Below are positions 25,904-34,776 of a DNA stretch of 64,000 bases, one piece after another (positions within the stretch are counted from its first letter, which is position 1; each line of letters starts with the position of its first letter). The stretch comes from Robbsia andropogonis. GTDB lineage: Bacteria; Pseudomonadota; Gammaproteobacteria; Burkholderiales; Burkholderiaceae. The DNA lies in the NCBI RefSeq assembly GCF_000970345.1, contig NZ_LAQU01000011.1:62001-126000 (forward strand). Direction: 5' to 3'. The position numbers and the translations under genes were made by a program. The notes beneath the pieces were generated by a model that did no database searches, was not told the DNA's origin, and was given only the letters and a program-made list of their open reading frames with translations.

Positions 25904-26824
25904 TTAGAACGTCATGGGCAATTGCCGCGCAAGCGCCATCGCGCCGGAGCCGCTTTGGACATACTCCTCTGTGGGAACGTCTTCTCCGTCGTCAAGGTCC
26001 TCTCGTGCAACGCCGTTTCCCAGCATGTCGGGCAAGGAGGAAGGCGCATGCCGCAGTGACGCACCGCTGTCGGACCCGGCCTTCGCCACCTGAGCGACGT
26101 CGAGCTTGTACCCCAGCGCATACACAGTCTTGAGATTCAGCGCGGAATTTTCCGACAGGCGCAACTTTTTGCGCAGCTTGTAGATGTGCTGCTCGAGCGT
26201 ACGCGCGGCAATCTGCTCCGTCGCACCCCAAACGCTGGCAGCAATCTGCGCCCGGCTGAGAAATGCGCCAGGATTAGAGAAAAACAACCATGCAATCGCA
26301 AATTCACGCGAGGTTAACGGGATCTCGACGCCATCGATGGTTGCAACGCCGATATCCCGACGAAGCAAATAACCGCCTATCCGAATCTGATGCGTGACAG
26401 TCTCCGGGCAACGTCGCTGCAACGCCAGATGAACGCGGAAATAGATCTGTTCCATGTCGAATCGATTGACGACATCGGTCGCGCCCGCATCAATCCAGCG
26501 CAACAGCCCCATCCAACTTGCCTGATTTGTTAGGACAATTACCGGAGATGCTGTATCGGCGTTGCAATCACGCCAGGATAGTAACGCACTGTTTGGTGAC
26601 GGCACAGTTTTCGCATCAATCAATACAAGATTGTAACGACTCGTGCGCATGGCACGCAGCAGTTCGAGTTCACAGGAAAAAGCTTCCACGACGATCCCAT
26701 CCTGCCTAAACCCTTCTTGGATGTTTCGTTGAAGCACCTGGTCTGCTGTTACGAATGCAAAAAGCAAGTTCAGATTCACGGCGGTCCGCATCCCTAAAAA
26801 GCAATACTTCGCTATTCCGACCAT
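25904..26824 (-). CDS. hrpG: OmpR-type hrp regulator HrpG homologue, 306 aa
   Basis: In Ralstonia and Xanthomonas HrpG turns on hrpB/hrpX. N-terminal receiver-like domain with Asp70 (YNLVLIDAK) in the phosphoacceptor place; but the acidic pair is reduced to one Asp (FVTADQ), and the conserved Lys is absent (GATDVVNRFD where a Lys is expected). The receiver is therefore degenerate. The winged-helix DNA-binding domain is typical (VEIPLTSREFAIAWLFFSNP; ARTLEQHIYKLRKKL; LKTVYALGYKL). A 60-residue acidic tail follows. The start may be the ATG at 26791 instead. It faces the secretion genes from the island's right flank; the divergent hpa2 gene is 690 bases away. Confidence 0.85.
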   Translation of the reverse strand: MVGIAKYCFLGMRTAVNLNLLFAFVTADQVLQRNIQEGFRQDGIVVEAFSCELELLRAMRTSRYNLVLIDAKTVPSPNSALLSWRDCNADTASPVIVLTNQASWMGLLRWIDAGATDVVNRFDMEQIYFRVHLALQRRCPETVTHQIRIGGYLLRRDIGVATIDGVEIPLTSREFAIAWLFFSNPGAFLSRAQIAASVWGATEQIAARTLEQHIYKLRKKLRLSENSALNLKTVYALGYKLDVAQVAKAGSDSGASLRHAPSSLPDMLGNGVAREDLDDGEDVPTEEYVQSGSGAMALARQLPMTF

Positions 26825-27418
26825 CGTCTTACTGCAATGACGACGACATTTTCATAAAGCCAGCTTTTTACCGATGTGTTCTCGTTATTTAATCGCCACG
26901 CGGATCGATTTCGATGAAGGACGTTCGCGACCGATGCGTTGGGCTGTGACGATTAACTGTATCCGGCATGGTCTCTCTGTCCGTTAGTGCCTGCTGGAGG
27001 CACTTTGGATGCGCGCACCTGGAAATTTTCCACGAAACACCGAAATCGCTTCACCATGGTGCGGCAATACCGAGACGCCCCTGGCGCATGCACTCGGCTC
27101 TCCTCAGCATTGTGGTTGCCGAGAGGGCGTACCAATGTAGCTCCATTGGCGTGGTTCTGCAAACCACATGGTTGAAGCCTGCACCGATCACCGTGTACCG
27201 GTCCGTGCTGGAACGACGAGAACAGGCACGCACACGTATGAAAACGTTTCATCATGCGCGCTGAAAGCATATTGGACGACGGCCAAGATACGTCTCAGGA
27301 CACAACGACCGAAAAGGTGAAAGCTCCAACGAAGGGGGCCGCAGACGTGTCTACGGCCCGTCCTCGGGGGTACTACGTGACGCATCAGGCATCCGCCGAT
27401 AGCGTCAGGAGCGACTAT
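26825..27418. other. Gene-poor region between hrpG and hpa2
   Basis: About 590 bases. Open frames of about 100 codons occur on both strands (26953-27270), but they lack ribosome sites and protein-like composition. It should contain the hrpG promoter at its left side. I see no further supported feature. Confidence 0.4.
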
Positions 27419-27442
27419 TTCGTGACATGACCCGAATTTTCG
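27419..27442 (+). promoter_or_regulatory. hrp_II / PIP box for hpa2
   Basis: Exact TTCG-N16-TTCG. With extended form TTCGT...TTCGC, a YANNNT element (CACAAT, 27476-27481) follows after 32 bases. The hpa2 start is at 27514. Confidence 0.86.
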
Positions 27443-27513
27443 CGTTATCGATAACGTAAAGAAAGGAGAGATCTCCACAATCCGGCTTTTCACAAGGTAA
27501 TGGAGGAAACCCC

Positions 27514-28008
27514 GTGCGTCGCGACAGTCATCGTCCCAGGCTTGCACGCCGCAAACACATCGGTATCATGGTCGCCATAGGTCTTATGACATGGGTGCAG
27601 TCCGCCAGAGCCGACTGCTTCGACGACGCTGCTGTATATCAGCACGTCAATCCGATGGTGTTGCGCGCCATCGCCTGGCAAGAGTCACGCGGTCGGCCGA
27701 ACGCGATGCATCTCAACGCGAACGGTTCGTTGGACTACGGGGTAATGCAAATCAATTCCATTCACTTGCGGGAATTGGCCCGTTACCATATTGATCGCGC
27801 CACCCTGATGCAGCCCTGTAAAAACGTTTACATCGCGGCATGGCATTTACGCGGCAAGATGGAAAAGTACGGCAATAACTGGACCGCGATTGGCGCCTAC
27901 CATTCAGAAACACCGGCCGAACGCGATCTTTATGCACATCATATCGCTGCTATCCTCATGGCATGGCATCAGCTCGGCAAGCAAGCAGAAACTTATAAAA
28001 GAAAATAA
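27514..28008 (+). CDS. hpa2: Hpa2-like lytic transglycosylase, 164 aa
   Basis: Cleaves peptidoglycan to let the secretion apparatus through. The signal peptide (basic start, then HIGIMVAIGLMTWVQSARA) is followed by an SLT domain. The catalytic Glu lies in AIAWQESRG, with the supporting motifs NGSLDYGVMQINS and CKNVYIAAWHLRGKM and a terminal GAYHS. GTG start with GGAGG 8 bases upstream. The PIP box makes it part of the hrp regulon, as hpa2 is in Xanthomonas. Confidence 0.93.
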   Translation: MRRDSHRPRLARRKHIGIMVAIGLMTWVQSARADCFDDAAVYQHVNPMVLRAIAWQESRGRPNAMHLNANGSLDYGVMQINSIHLRELARYHIDRATLMQPCKNVYIAAWHLRGKMEKYGNNWTAIGAYHSETPAERDLYAHHIAAILMAWHQLGKQAETYKRK

Positions 28009-28460
28009 TTCAAGACGCAAGCCGTACCGTCACCGACTTAACGTCCCCACCTCGGTGACGCGGACAAGTTCAACAGCATCTCGAACCGCCCAACGCCCCT
28101 TCCTACGCGACAAACCAGCGAACGCAAGTGCACGTATCGCGTAGCGCATGTTTGCGCCCTGTCGCGCCGGATCAGTATCGTTTGCCTGATACGCGCCCCA
28201 AAGATATTTTAATTATATGATGAATATTTCACGCTTTGTCTGCTTTTAACCATAAACACGTCGTCATTTTGCATGTATGCTCATGCTTCGTGCAAAGTAA
28301 TAATTTGCAATAATGGAGGTGCTGAACCGTAGCATGCTAGGTGCAAAGGACTGCAAGGAGCAAGCAACCTTTCGATATCAGCGACGTACACACTTGTATT
28401 GTGTGCCAATCCCTTGCTGGGTAGGTGCGTCGCGGTGTAGAGCAATAATGAGAGAAGCCA
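28009..28460 (+). other. AT-rich upstream region of the PAS-sigma gene
   Basis: About 450 bases with long AT-rich stretches near 28200-28310. I found no TTCG-N16-TTCG element, so the downstream gene does not look like a direct HrpB/HrpX target. No coding sequence is supported. Confidence 0.4.
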
Positions 28461-29822
28461 ATGGTGCCAAACCTGATCATGGACATGGGCGTTTTCTGGT
28501 CGAGTTCCACTGGTCGCAATATTACGGATGCCTTACATAATCAGGGCGTTCAAATCTTGCATCAAGACCATTTGATTGCGGAAGCGCGTCCGGCAATTGT
28601 CTTCGTCGATTGCTTCAACGTTGACGCGACCACCGAGATAGAAAAACTGCGAAATCGCACGACAGATCAGCACTACTTGATAGCGGCTCAGCGCGCACCC
28701 TCCGCAGAGGGAGTTGTATCGCTCATCGCAAGCGGCGCCAACGATGTCGCCACCGAAAATGATCTGATGAATCCCAAAGCCATCATCACTCGGGCACGGG
28801 ATCATACGCAACTGCTTCGCTTCGCGCGCAATGGTGTTGCCGATTTCTCCGCGTTGCAACGTCATGCGGACGGCATGCGTTCGGCGGTGTACTTCAAAGA
28901 CAAAAATGGTGTCTACACCGGGTGCAACGAGGTATGCGAAAAGTTTCTTGCGATCGCCCGCAACGACATCCGTGGTAAAACCGTACATGACATCTGGCCG
29001 GCGCACCTCGCCACCACCTACTACAAAGCGGATCGCCAGTTGCTGGCGCGAGGCGGCACCCAGGTTTATATCGCCGCCGTGCGGGATGGGGCGGGCGTTG
29101 CTCGCATCTTGCGGTTCTATAAGGGCGTGGTGTACGACGAAAGCGGACGTATAAGCGGCATCGTTGGGACCATACATGAAATAGGCGATAAACAGGCGTA
29201 TGAAGTAGCGCGGGACGAGGTCGAGGACATCATGCAGCATGTGTCTACAACCGTGTATGCGCCGCATTGCTCGCCTCCGGCCGTGGATAACGAAAGTTCC
29301 TTGCTCGACCAGGTTGGGCGAGGCGATGCCTCGGCGCTGGCTCGACTGTACAGGCTTTACGTTCGCCGCATCACGCGTTTTCTGAACCGACTTACGTGGA
29401 AGACCGAGGTGATTAATGAAATCATCAACGATACATTCATGGTCGTATGGAATAAAGCCAAAAGCTTTCGCGGTGATTCCAGCGTAGCAACATGGATCAC
29501 CGGTATTGCCTATCGCTGCGCGCTCAGGTCGCTACGTTATCAAAGCCGTTCGGAATTCGAACTGCTGGACACGGATACGATGATGTCCTATGAACCCGAT
29601 TACGAACTATCTGATCTGCTGAAAAAGGCGCTCGATCTATTACCAGAAGACCAACGCCTTGCAATGACATTGGCCTATATTCTTGGCCACACCGTCGAAG
29701 AAATATCCCAAATTCTGGGCTGCCCTGCAACCACCGTTAAGGCGCGCATGCATCGGGCGAGAAATAAACTTCGCGAGACGCTTGAAACCATTGGGAACAC
29801 GCAATGCCAGCCCGCGCAGTGA
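28461..29822 (+). CDS. Receiver-like/PAS/ECF-sigma fusion regulator, 453 aa
   Basis: Three parts can be read. Residues 1-125 look like a degenerate response-regulator receiver: a buried strand ending in Asp50 (AIVFVD) and the loop GANDVATEND where true receivers have a G-x-x-D-Y-x-x-K-P motif, here without the Lys. Residues about 135-245 form a PAS domain (MRSAVYFKDKNGVYTGCNEV, then GRISGIVGTIHEIGDKQAYE). Residues about 281-445 are an ECF-type sigma factor. Region 2 is LLDQVGRGDASALARLYRLY through FRGDSSVATWITGIAYRCAL; region 4 is LLPEDQRLAMTLAYILGHTV through CPATTVKARMHRARNKLRE. ECF factors are usually stand-alone and held by an anti-sigma factor; no anti-sigma gene is next to this one. The layout implies a one-protein sensor whose input domains gate the sigma part. 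It may link an intracellular signal (redox, ligand or partner) to hrp or host-contact genes. Target promoters are unknown. Confidence 0.8.
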   Translation: MVPNLIMDMGVFWSSSTGRNITDALHNQGVQILHQDHLIAEARPAIVFVDCFNVDATTEIEKLRNRTTDQHYLIAAQRAPSAEGVVSLIASGANDVATENDLMNPKAIITRARDHTQLLRFARNGVADFSALQRHADGMRSAVYFKDKNGVYTGCNEVCEKFLAIARNDIRGKTVHDIWPAHLATTYYKADRQLLARGGTQVYIAAVRDGAGVARILRFYKGVVYDESGRISGIVGTIHEIGDKQAYEVARDEVEDIMQHVSTTVYAPHCSPPAVDNESSLLDQVGRGDASALARLYRLYVRRITRFLNRLTWKTEVINEIINDTFMVVWNKAKSFRGDSSVATWITGIAYRCALRSLRYQSRSEFELLDTDTMMSYEPDYELSDLLKKALDLLPEDQRLAMTLAYILGHTVEEISQILGCPATTVKARMHRARNKLRETLETIGNTQCQPAQ

Positions 29823-30271
29823 GATAAGAAAAAGGCAAATTCGATGCTGGGCGGGTACCGCCATCTCGCCAACCGGCGGGCGGCACGTACCGTCTTTTAC
29901 CGCTTTGCCCTATAACTGGCATCGGGAATGACGGTCTTCGGCGGTTGTCGTATTTCCGATCGGAATATCGACACGTTTTCATCAAGCGCATCATTCGGCG
30001 TGCTTGTCATGGCGGCGCGTTAGCGTCTCCCCCAACGATGATCGCTATAGGCGACGCGCATCGCCATCATGTGGTCGTCACGCTACGATCCAATTACGGT
30101 TTCGTTGCCATATCTTTAAGGCTTCGTTGCTATCTCGATCTTGTCTTGCTATCGCATCGTCGCCATTTTATTGCCAAGTCATTACGATGTCTACGCAACG
30201 ACACGATTGACCTTGCCTCGAAACGACCTACAGCAGAGATATGTTAAAGAATCTTTTGAATAAAGGTGGAG
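29823..30271. other. Gene-poor spacer with no supported feature
   Basis: About 450 bases between the PAS-sigma gene and the transposase remnant. It shows repeated short GATCG/CTATCG-like words around 30030-30190 but no coding sequence with a ribosome site, and no clear hairpin with T-run. Confidence 0.4.
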
Positions 30272-30410
30272 ATGGCTAAAAGAAAATACCGAACCGTCGC
30301 TACCCGAAGGAATTCCGAGGGGAAGCGGCAAGACTAGCAAATTTTGTAGCGCACAATGAGGGTGCACGCCGTCTAGGGGTTGCCGGTGGATCGGCAACCG
30401 GGCGCAGCGG
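30272..30410 (+). mobile_element. Degraded IS3-type transposase OrfA fragment
   Basis: ATG at 30272, behind an AAAGGTGGAG site, starts MAKRKYRT in one frame. After a shift, the next frame reads RRYPKEFRGEAARLANFVAH then NEGARRLGVAGGSATG, which resembles the N-terminal helix-turn-helix of IS3-family OrfA proteins. The frame is broken and the rest of the element (OrfB, terminal repeats) is absent, so this is a relic. It marks the junction between the hrp island and the biotin genes. Confidence 0.6.
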
Positions 30411-30436
30411 CGCAAAGGCGCGTCTGCGTGCGGCGC

Positions 30437-31096
30437 TTATCCGCGGATCGTCTCGCTATATCCAACGCGCTCCATCGTGCCGATATGCCTGCTAAGCAAT
30501 TGCAAGGCACGATCGGCATTCTTGTCTTTCAACGCCGTAATGATCAAGCAGTGATCCTGGTCAGAACGCGGTTGCCATCCGCGCTGCAGCCCTGCTGCAA
30601 AGAGATAACGAGAATTCGTCTGCTGCAACTGCTTCAGCATCGCCAGCAGTCGCGGCATGCGGCACTCCTTTACCAGAATGTCGTGAAATGCGCAGTTCGC
30701 CTCATCCCATTCGACAAGTGACTGTGCTGTGAAACAGCGTTCCTGCGCTGCCTCCAGTTGCGCGATCTGCACCGGGCCCAGCCTTGGAACACTGTGTTTT
30801 AAAGCGAGTAACTCCAGAGCGCCTCGCATCTCCACAGCCTCCTTGATCGCATCCTGGCTCAACGTCGTTACGCGGACCCCACGGCGCGGCAGGGCCACGA
30901 CCAATCCCATGGCCTCCAAGCGCTGGAAGGCTTCGCGAACCGGAACGTGACTGGTATTGAACTCCCTCGCGACATGGTCCTGGCGTAGCGGACTCCCCCC
31001 TTCGATCTCGCCTCGGATGATGCGCGCACGCAATGCCTCGGCGACGTATTCCGCGGTTGTCGGGCGAACCGGCATCTCTTCTATTTGCGCATCCAT
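30437..31096 (-). CDS. bioR: GntR-family (FCD) biotin regulator, BioR-like, 219 aa
   Basis: Winged helix-turn-helix (TAEYVAEALRARIIRGEIEG; REFNTSHVPVREAFQRLEAM) followed by an all-helical FCD ligand domain with metal-type His (SVEWDEANCAFHDILVKE region and the C-terminal LSRHIGTMERV). Divergent from bioB, with a perfect TTATCTATAA box next to its start. BioR is the GntR-type biotin repressor best known from Alphaproteobacteria; it binds TTATMKATAA. The open frame extends to an ATG at 31123, but that would put the box inside the gene; ATG 31096 leaves it just upstream. No BirA is visible here. Confidence 0.78.
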   Translation of the reverse strand: MDAQIEEMPVRPTTAEYVAEALRARIIRGEIEGGSPLRQDHVAREFNTSHVPVREAFQRLEAMGLVVALPRRGVRVTTLSQDAIKEAVEMRGALELLALKHSVPRLGPVQIAQLEAAQERCFTAQSLVEWDEANCAFHDILVKECRMPRLLAMLKQLQQTNSRYLFAAGLQRGWQPRSDQDHCLIITALKDKNADRALQLLSRHIGTMERVGYSETIRG

Positions 31097-31103
31097 TTGT
31101 AGA

Positions 31104-31113
31104 TTATCTATAA
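31104..31113. promoter_or_regulatory. BioR box next to bioR
   Basis: TTATCTATAA, a full match to the BioR consensus TTATMKATAA. It lies 8 bases upstream of the preferred bioR start (31096) and would give autoregulation. Confidence 0.8.
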
Positions 31114-31196
31114 AAATAGACATTGTTTTTTGAGTCGAGAGGTTTTTAAAATAAAAAAAGCTAATAAATGCTCAATACCAGGTCGAAATTCATATT

Positions 31197-31206
31197 TTAT
31201 AGATAG
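31197..31206. promoter_or_regulatory. Second BioR-type box, upstream of bioB
   Basis: TTATAGATAG, nine of ten matches to TTATMKATAA. It lies 53 bases before the bioB start and 84 bases from the first box, as expected for repression of the biotin operon. Confidence 0.65.
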
Positions 31207-31258
31207 TTTTATCTCACCGCATCTTTTTTCGAACGCAACGAGAACCCGGTCCCAACGC

Positions 31259-32293
31259 ATGCCCCATACCGCCCACCCAAAGCCCATCCGCGTTTCAGGT
31301 CGCCTTCCGGATACCACCAGACCTGACTCATGGGTGTTAAGCGATGTCGAAGCTTTGTTCGCACGCCCTTTCCTGGATCTGTTGTTCCTCGCACAAAGCA
31401 CCCATCGAGCAACGTTCAAGGCCAACGAAGTACAACTGTCTACCTTGCTTTCAGTCAAGACCGGCGGGTGCCCCGAGGATTGCGGTTATTGCTCTCAGTC
31501 CTCAAAGCACGAGGTGGCGGGCATGAAAGCGACGCGTCTGATGTCACCGTCCGCGGTCGTCAGTGCTGCAAAGCAGGCGAAAGAACAAGGTGCTTCGCGC
31601 TTTTGCATGGGCGCGGCATGGCGTAGTCCGAAGGCACGGGATATGCCCGACATCGTGGAAATGGTGAAGCAGGTGCGCGCCTTGGGCCTTGAGACCTGCA
31701 TGACGCTCGGCATGCTCGACGGCGATCAGGCGAGGACATTGAAGGACGCTGGACTGGATTACTACAATCACAATCTGGATACGTCGCCTGATTTCTACGG
31801 CAGCGTTATTTCTACTCGATCTTATCAGGACCGTCTGGATACGCTGCAGCAAGTCCGCCAAGCCGGCTTGCACGTGTGTTGCGGCGGTATCATCGGCATG
31901 GGTGAAACGCGTCGTCAACGCGCGGCATTGATTACGCAGCTATCGAATTTGTCTCCCTATCCCGAATCCGTTCCCATCAATCATCTCGTACCCATAAAAG
32001 GCACCCCGCTAGCGGATGCCGAGCCGCTTGATCCGCTCGAATTCGTGCGCACCATTGCGGTCGCGCGCATCACGATGCCGAAAGCCTTCGTACGGCTGTC
32101 TGCCGGCCGCGAACAAATGGACGACGCTTTGCAGACCTTGTGTTTCGCGGCCGGCGCAAATTCGATCTTCCTAGGCGCGACGTTGCTGACCACGCCTAAT
32201 GCCTCGATGGATCATGACCGCCAGTTGCTCGACCGCCTGGGAATGCGCGCCATGACAATGCCCACCGACGACACCGCTCAAACGCAAGGATAA
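31259..32293 (+). CDS. bioB: Biotin synthase BioB, 344 aa
   Basis: Radical-SAM enzyme that inserts sulfur into dethiobiotin, the last step of biotin synthesis. The SAM-cluster cysteines are Cys71, Cys75 and Cys78 (CPEDCGYC). Further family motifs: [45 protein letters not shown]. The open frame goes back to a GTG at 31130, but the family start and the BioR box position favour ATG 31259. First gene of bioB-P450-bioF-bioA-bioD. Confidence 0.96.
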   Translation: MPHTAHPKPIRVSGRLPDTTRPDSWVLSDVEALFARPFLDLLFLAQSTHRATFKANEVQLSTLLSVKTGGCPEDCGYCSQSSKHEVAGMKATRLMSPSAVVSAAKQAKEQGASRFCMGAAWRSPKARDMPDIVEMVKQVRALGLETCMTLGMLDGDQARTLKDAGLDYYNHNLDTSPDFYGSVISTRSYQDRLDTLQQVRQAGLHVCCGGIIGMGETRRQRAALITQLSNLSPYPESVPINHLVPIKGTPLADAEPLDPLEFVRTIAVARITMPKAFVRLSAGREQMDDALQTLCFAAGANSIFLGATLLTTPNASMDHDRQLLDRLGMRAMTMPTDDTAQTQG

Positions 32294-32296
32294 GCC

Positions 32297-33595
32297 TTGG
32301 CCGACATTCAAAACATGCGACGGGTCGAAGTCAGGCACGGGCGGAAAGTTTCCGATACCGGTGATTATGGCGTCGCGCCGATATGGGATAAAGAACACGG
32401 TCCCGGCGCATGGATAGTACAGCGATACGCCGATGTCGCTGCGGCGCTCCGTGACCCACGATTCTCTGCCGCGCGTGCCGCTCGATGGGTCAACAGCAGC
32501 GTCTCGGCACCGATGCGGGACGAATTGCGCGAATTCAAGCGCATTTTGTCCCGCGCGCTTTTGTTTATCGAGGGCAATTCCCATGGTCGTGTCCGCCGCG
32601 CGCTCGCAGCCGGTTTCCATGGTGTCTCCCTTCAGCAGCACGCACCGACCATCACCGGAATCGCCGATGAATTGCTGGATGCCGTTATCGCGAAGGCCAC
32701 ACTCGATCAAAATGGCAACGCAAGCGTCACATTCGACTTTGTGGAAGATGTCGCCCGCGCGCTTCCAGCACGCGTCATTGCCAACCTGATGGGAATCGCT
32801 CCCGAAATACAACCGAGATTCATCGCGGCCGCCGGCGAGATAGCCGCGTTCATCGGTAGTCCTCTTCCGGATGCCCGACGCGTTTTCGCCGCGCAGGACG
32901 GCCTGCTCGCCATCCGCGACCATTTTGCATCGATGCTGCGTTACCCGGTCGAGGTCCCACCGCATAGCTTGACGGCGCGTATACTACGACAACGCGATGG
33001 AGGTACGTTGAGCACGGCTGAAATGCTGGCGCAATGCTGCACACTGCTCTTTGCGGGCTACGAAACGACCCGGCATTTGCTTGGAAATGGCATGCTGGCG
33101 CTGTTGAACCATCCCACCCAATGGCTGGCGTTGCAACGCGCGCCGCAGCGCCTGCCGATTGCTCTACGTGAGTTGCTTCGTTATGACAGTCCCGTGCAAT
33201 ATACCGGCCGGCGCCTGCGCGAAGACGTTGTCGTCGGAGGGCAGACGATGCGCAAAGGCCAGTTGGTCATTCTGGACCTCGCAGCGGCCAACCGCGATCC
33301 AAGCCGATTCAGTATGCCGGAACGGCTCTATCTGAAGCGTGACGAAGGCAACCATCTTGCTTTCGGGCATGGTCCACATGTCTGTCTTGGCGCCGGGCTG
33401 ACCTATCTGGAAGCAGAAATTGCTTTTCGCGCCGTCATGCAACGTCTACCGAATTTGCAACTTGCGCCGCACACTCCGGAATGGCAAGACAACGCCGCAT
33501 ACCGAGGGGTGGCATCGTTGCCAGTGTACTGCTCGCTACCGAGCCCCGGCAAACAGCCAATTCCTGTGAACCTGACGGCCCAGGACAATACGTAA
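32297..33595 (+). CDS. bioI: Cytochrome P450, BioI-like, in the biotin operon, 432 aa
   Basis: Soluble bacterial class I P450. The heme-binding motif FGHGPHVCLGAG has the ligand Cys363. The I-helix oxygen-binding motif AGYETT is at 253-258, and the ExxR helix is LRELLRYDSP. It begins at a TTG with AAGGA upstream, 3 bases after bioB, and its stop overlaps the bioF ATG, so it belongs to the biotin pathway. In Bacillus, BioI cleaves fatty acyl-ACP to the pimeloyl precursor; this enzyme probably plays that role in place of BioC/BioH, neither of which is seen in this operon. A redox partner is not encoded nearby. The gene symbol is functional inference. Confidence 0.82.
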   Translation: MADIQNMRRVEVRHGRKVSDTGDYGVAPIWDKEHGPGAWIVQRYADVAAALRDPRFSAARAARWVNSSVSAPMRDELREFKRILSRALLFIEGNSHGRVRRALAAGFHGVSLQQHAPTITGIADELLDAVIAKATLDQNGNASVTFDFVEDVARALPARVIANLMGIAPEIQPRFIAAAGEIAAFIGSPLPDARRVFAAQDGLLAIRDHFASMLRYPVEVPPHSLTARILRQRDGGTLSTAEMLAQCCTLLFAGYETTRHLLGNGMLALLNHPTQWLALQRAPQRLPIALRELLRYDSPVQYTGRRLREDVVVGGQTMRKGQLVILDLAAANRDPSRFSMPERLYLKRDEGNHLAFGHGPHVCLGAGLTYLEAEIAFRAVMQRLPNLQLAPHTPEWQDNAAYRGVASLPVYCSLPSPGKQPIPVNLTAQDNT

Positions 33596-34776
33596 TGCAC
33601 GATTTCAAAGTGGCATTGGCCGAACTGGAAGCACAGCATTTACTGCGAAAGCGGCGTGTCGTAAGCAGCCCCTCCAGCCCCCGCATGCAAGTGGCGGACC
33701 GTTCGGTGCTCTCCTTCTGCAACAATGACTATCTTGGCTTGGCCAATGACCTGCGGATCGCGGCTGCCGCGCGCGATGCGATGGACAGCTTTGGCATTGG
33801 TGCCTCCGCGTCGGCGCTCATCAGCGGTCACAGCGCGGCGCATGCGTCATTGGAATACGCGCTGGCGCGCTTCGTCGGCATGCCTGGCGCGCTGACGTTC
33901 ACAAACGGCTATATGGCCAACATCGGCGTTATCACGGCGTTGATAGGCCCAGGCGACACGGTGTTCTGCGATCGCCTCAATCATGCATCGCTGATCGATG
34001 GTATCCGGCTGTCACGTGCCGAGCTTAAGGTCTATCCCCACGTCGATACCGATCGATTGGCGCATCTGCTGGCAAAATGCACGAGCAAGCGCAAGTTGAT
34101 CGTCACCGATGCGGTATTCAGCATGGACGGCGACATTGCCCCCCTACCCACGTTGCTGGCGTTGTGCGAGCGTTACGATGCATGGCTGATGGTCGACGAT
34201 GCGCATGGCTTCGGCGTGCTGGGCCCCCAGGGCCGCGGTAGCCTCGCGCATTTCAAAACGGATTCCACGACACACTCGGAACGTGTGATCTACATGGCCA
34301 CGCTGGGCAAAGCGGTGGGAGTCGCTGGCGCATTCGTTGCGGCAAACGAGGACATCATTGCCTGGTTGATTCAGCGAGCACGAACCTATATGTTTACCAC
34401 CGCCAACCCAGCATTGCTTGCCCATGCCGCGTCAGCAGCGCTGACACTCATCGAAGAGGAGGAATGGCGGCGCGATCACCTCAAGATGCTTGGGGAAGCG
34501 CTGCGGCATGCGTTGAAGGGTCTGCCTTGGACGTTGGCGCCATCGCAGACAGCAATCCACCCGCTGATTATCGGGGATAACCAGACAACGCACATGCTCG
34601 CACGACTGCTTTGGAACCAATCAATCTGGGTTCCCGCAATCTGCCCGCCCACCGTTCCAAAGGGCACTGCCCGCCTGCGCATATCCCTTGGCGCCCTGCA
34701 TACCATGGCAGACATTGCACACATTGCAGCATCATTGCACGCGGCCGCCGCGACACTCACAAAGGAACCCGGATGA
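33595..34776 (+). CDS. bioF: 8-amino-7-oxononanoate synthase BioF, 393 aa
   Basis: PLP enzyme condensing a pimeloyl thioester with alanine. Motifs: FCNNDYLGLANDLRI, SALISGHSAAHASLEYALA, the Asp/His pair in WLMVDDAHGFGVLGPQG, and the PLP lysine Lys239 in MATLGKAVG. ATG overlaps the P450 stop; the longer open frame lies inside the P450 gene. The end overlaps bioA as ATGA. Confidence 0.96.
   Translation: MHDFKVALAELEAQHLLRKRRVVSSPSSPRMQVADRSVLSFCNNDYLGLANDLRIAAAARDAMDSFGIGASASALISGHSAAHASLEYALARFVGMPGALTFTNGYMANIGVITALIGPGDTVFCDRLNHASLIDGIRLSRAELKVYPHVDTDRLAHLLAKCTSKRKLIVTDAVFSMDGDIAPLPTLLALCERYDAWLMVDDAHGFGVLGPQGRGSLAHFKTDSTTHSERVIYMATLGKAVGVAGAFVAANEDIIAWLIQRARTYMFTTANPALLAHAASAALTLIEEEEWRRDHLKMLGEALRHALKGLPWTLAPSQTAIHPLIIGDNQTTHMLARLLWNQSIWVPAICPPTVPKGTARLRISLGALHTMADIAHIAASLHAAAATLTKEPG

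Noticed and set aside
26953-27270. Overlapping open frames of about 100 codons on both strands between hrpG and hpa2
   Set aside because: No ribosome sites, Cys/His/Arg-rich random-looking translations, no supporting motif.
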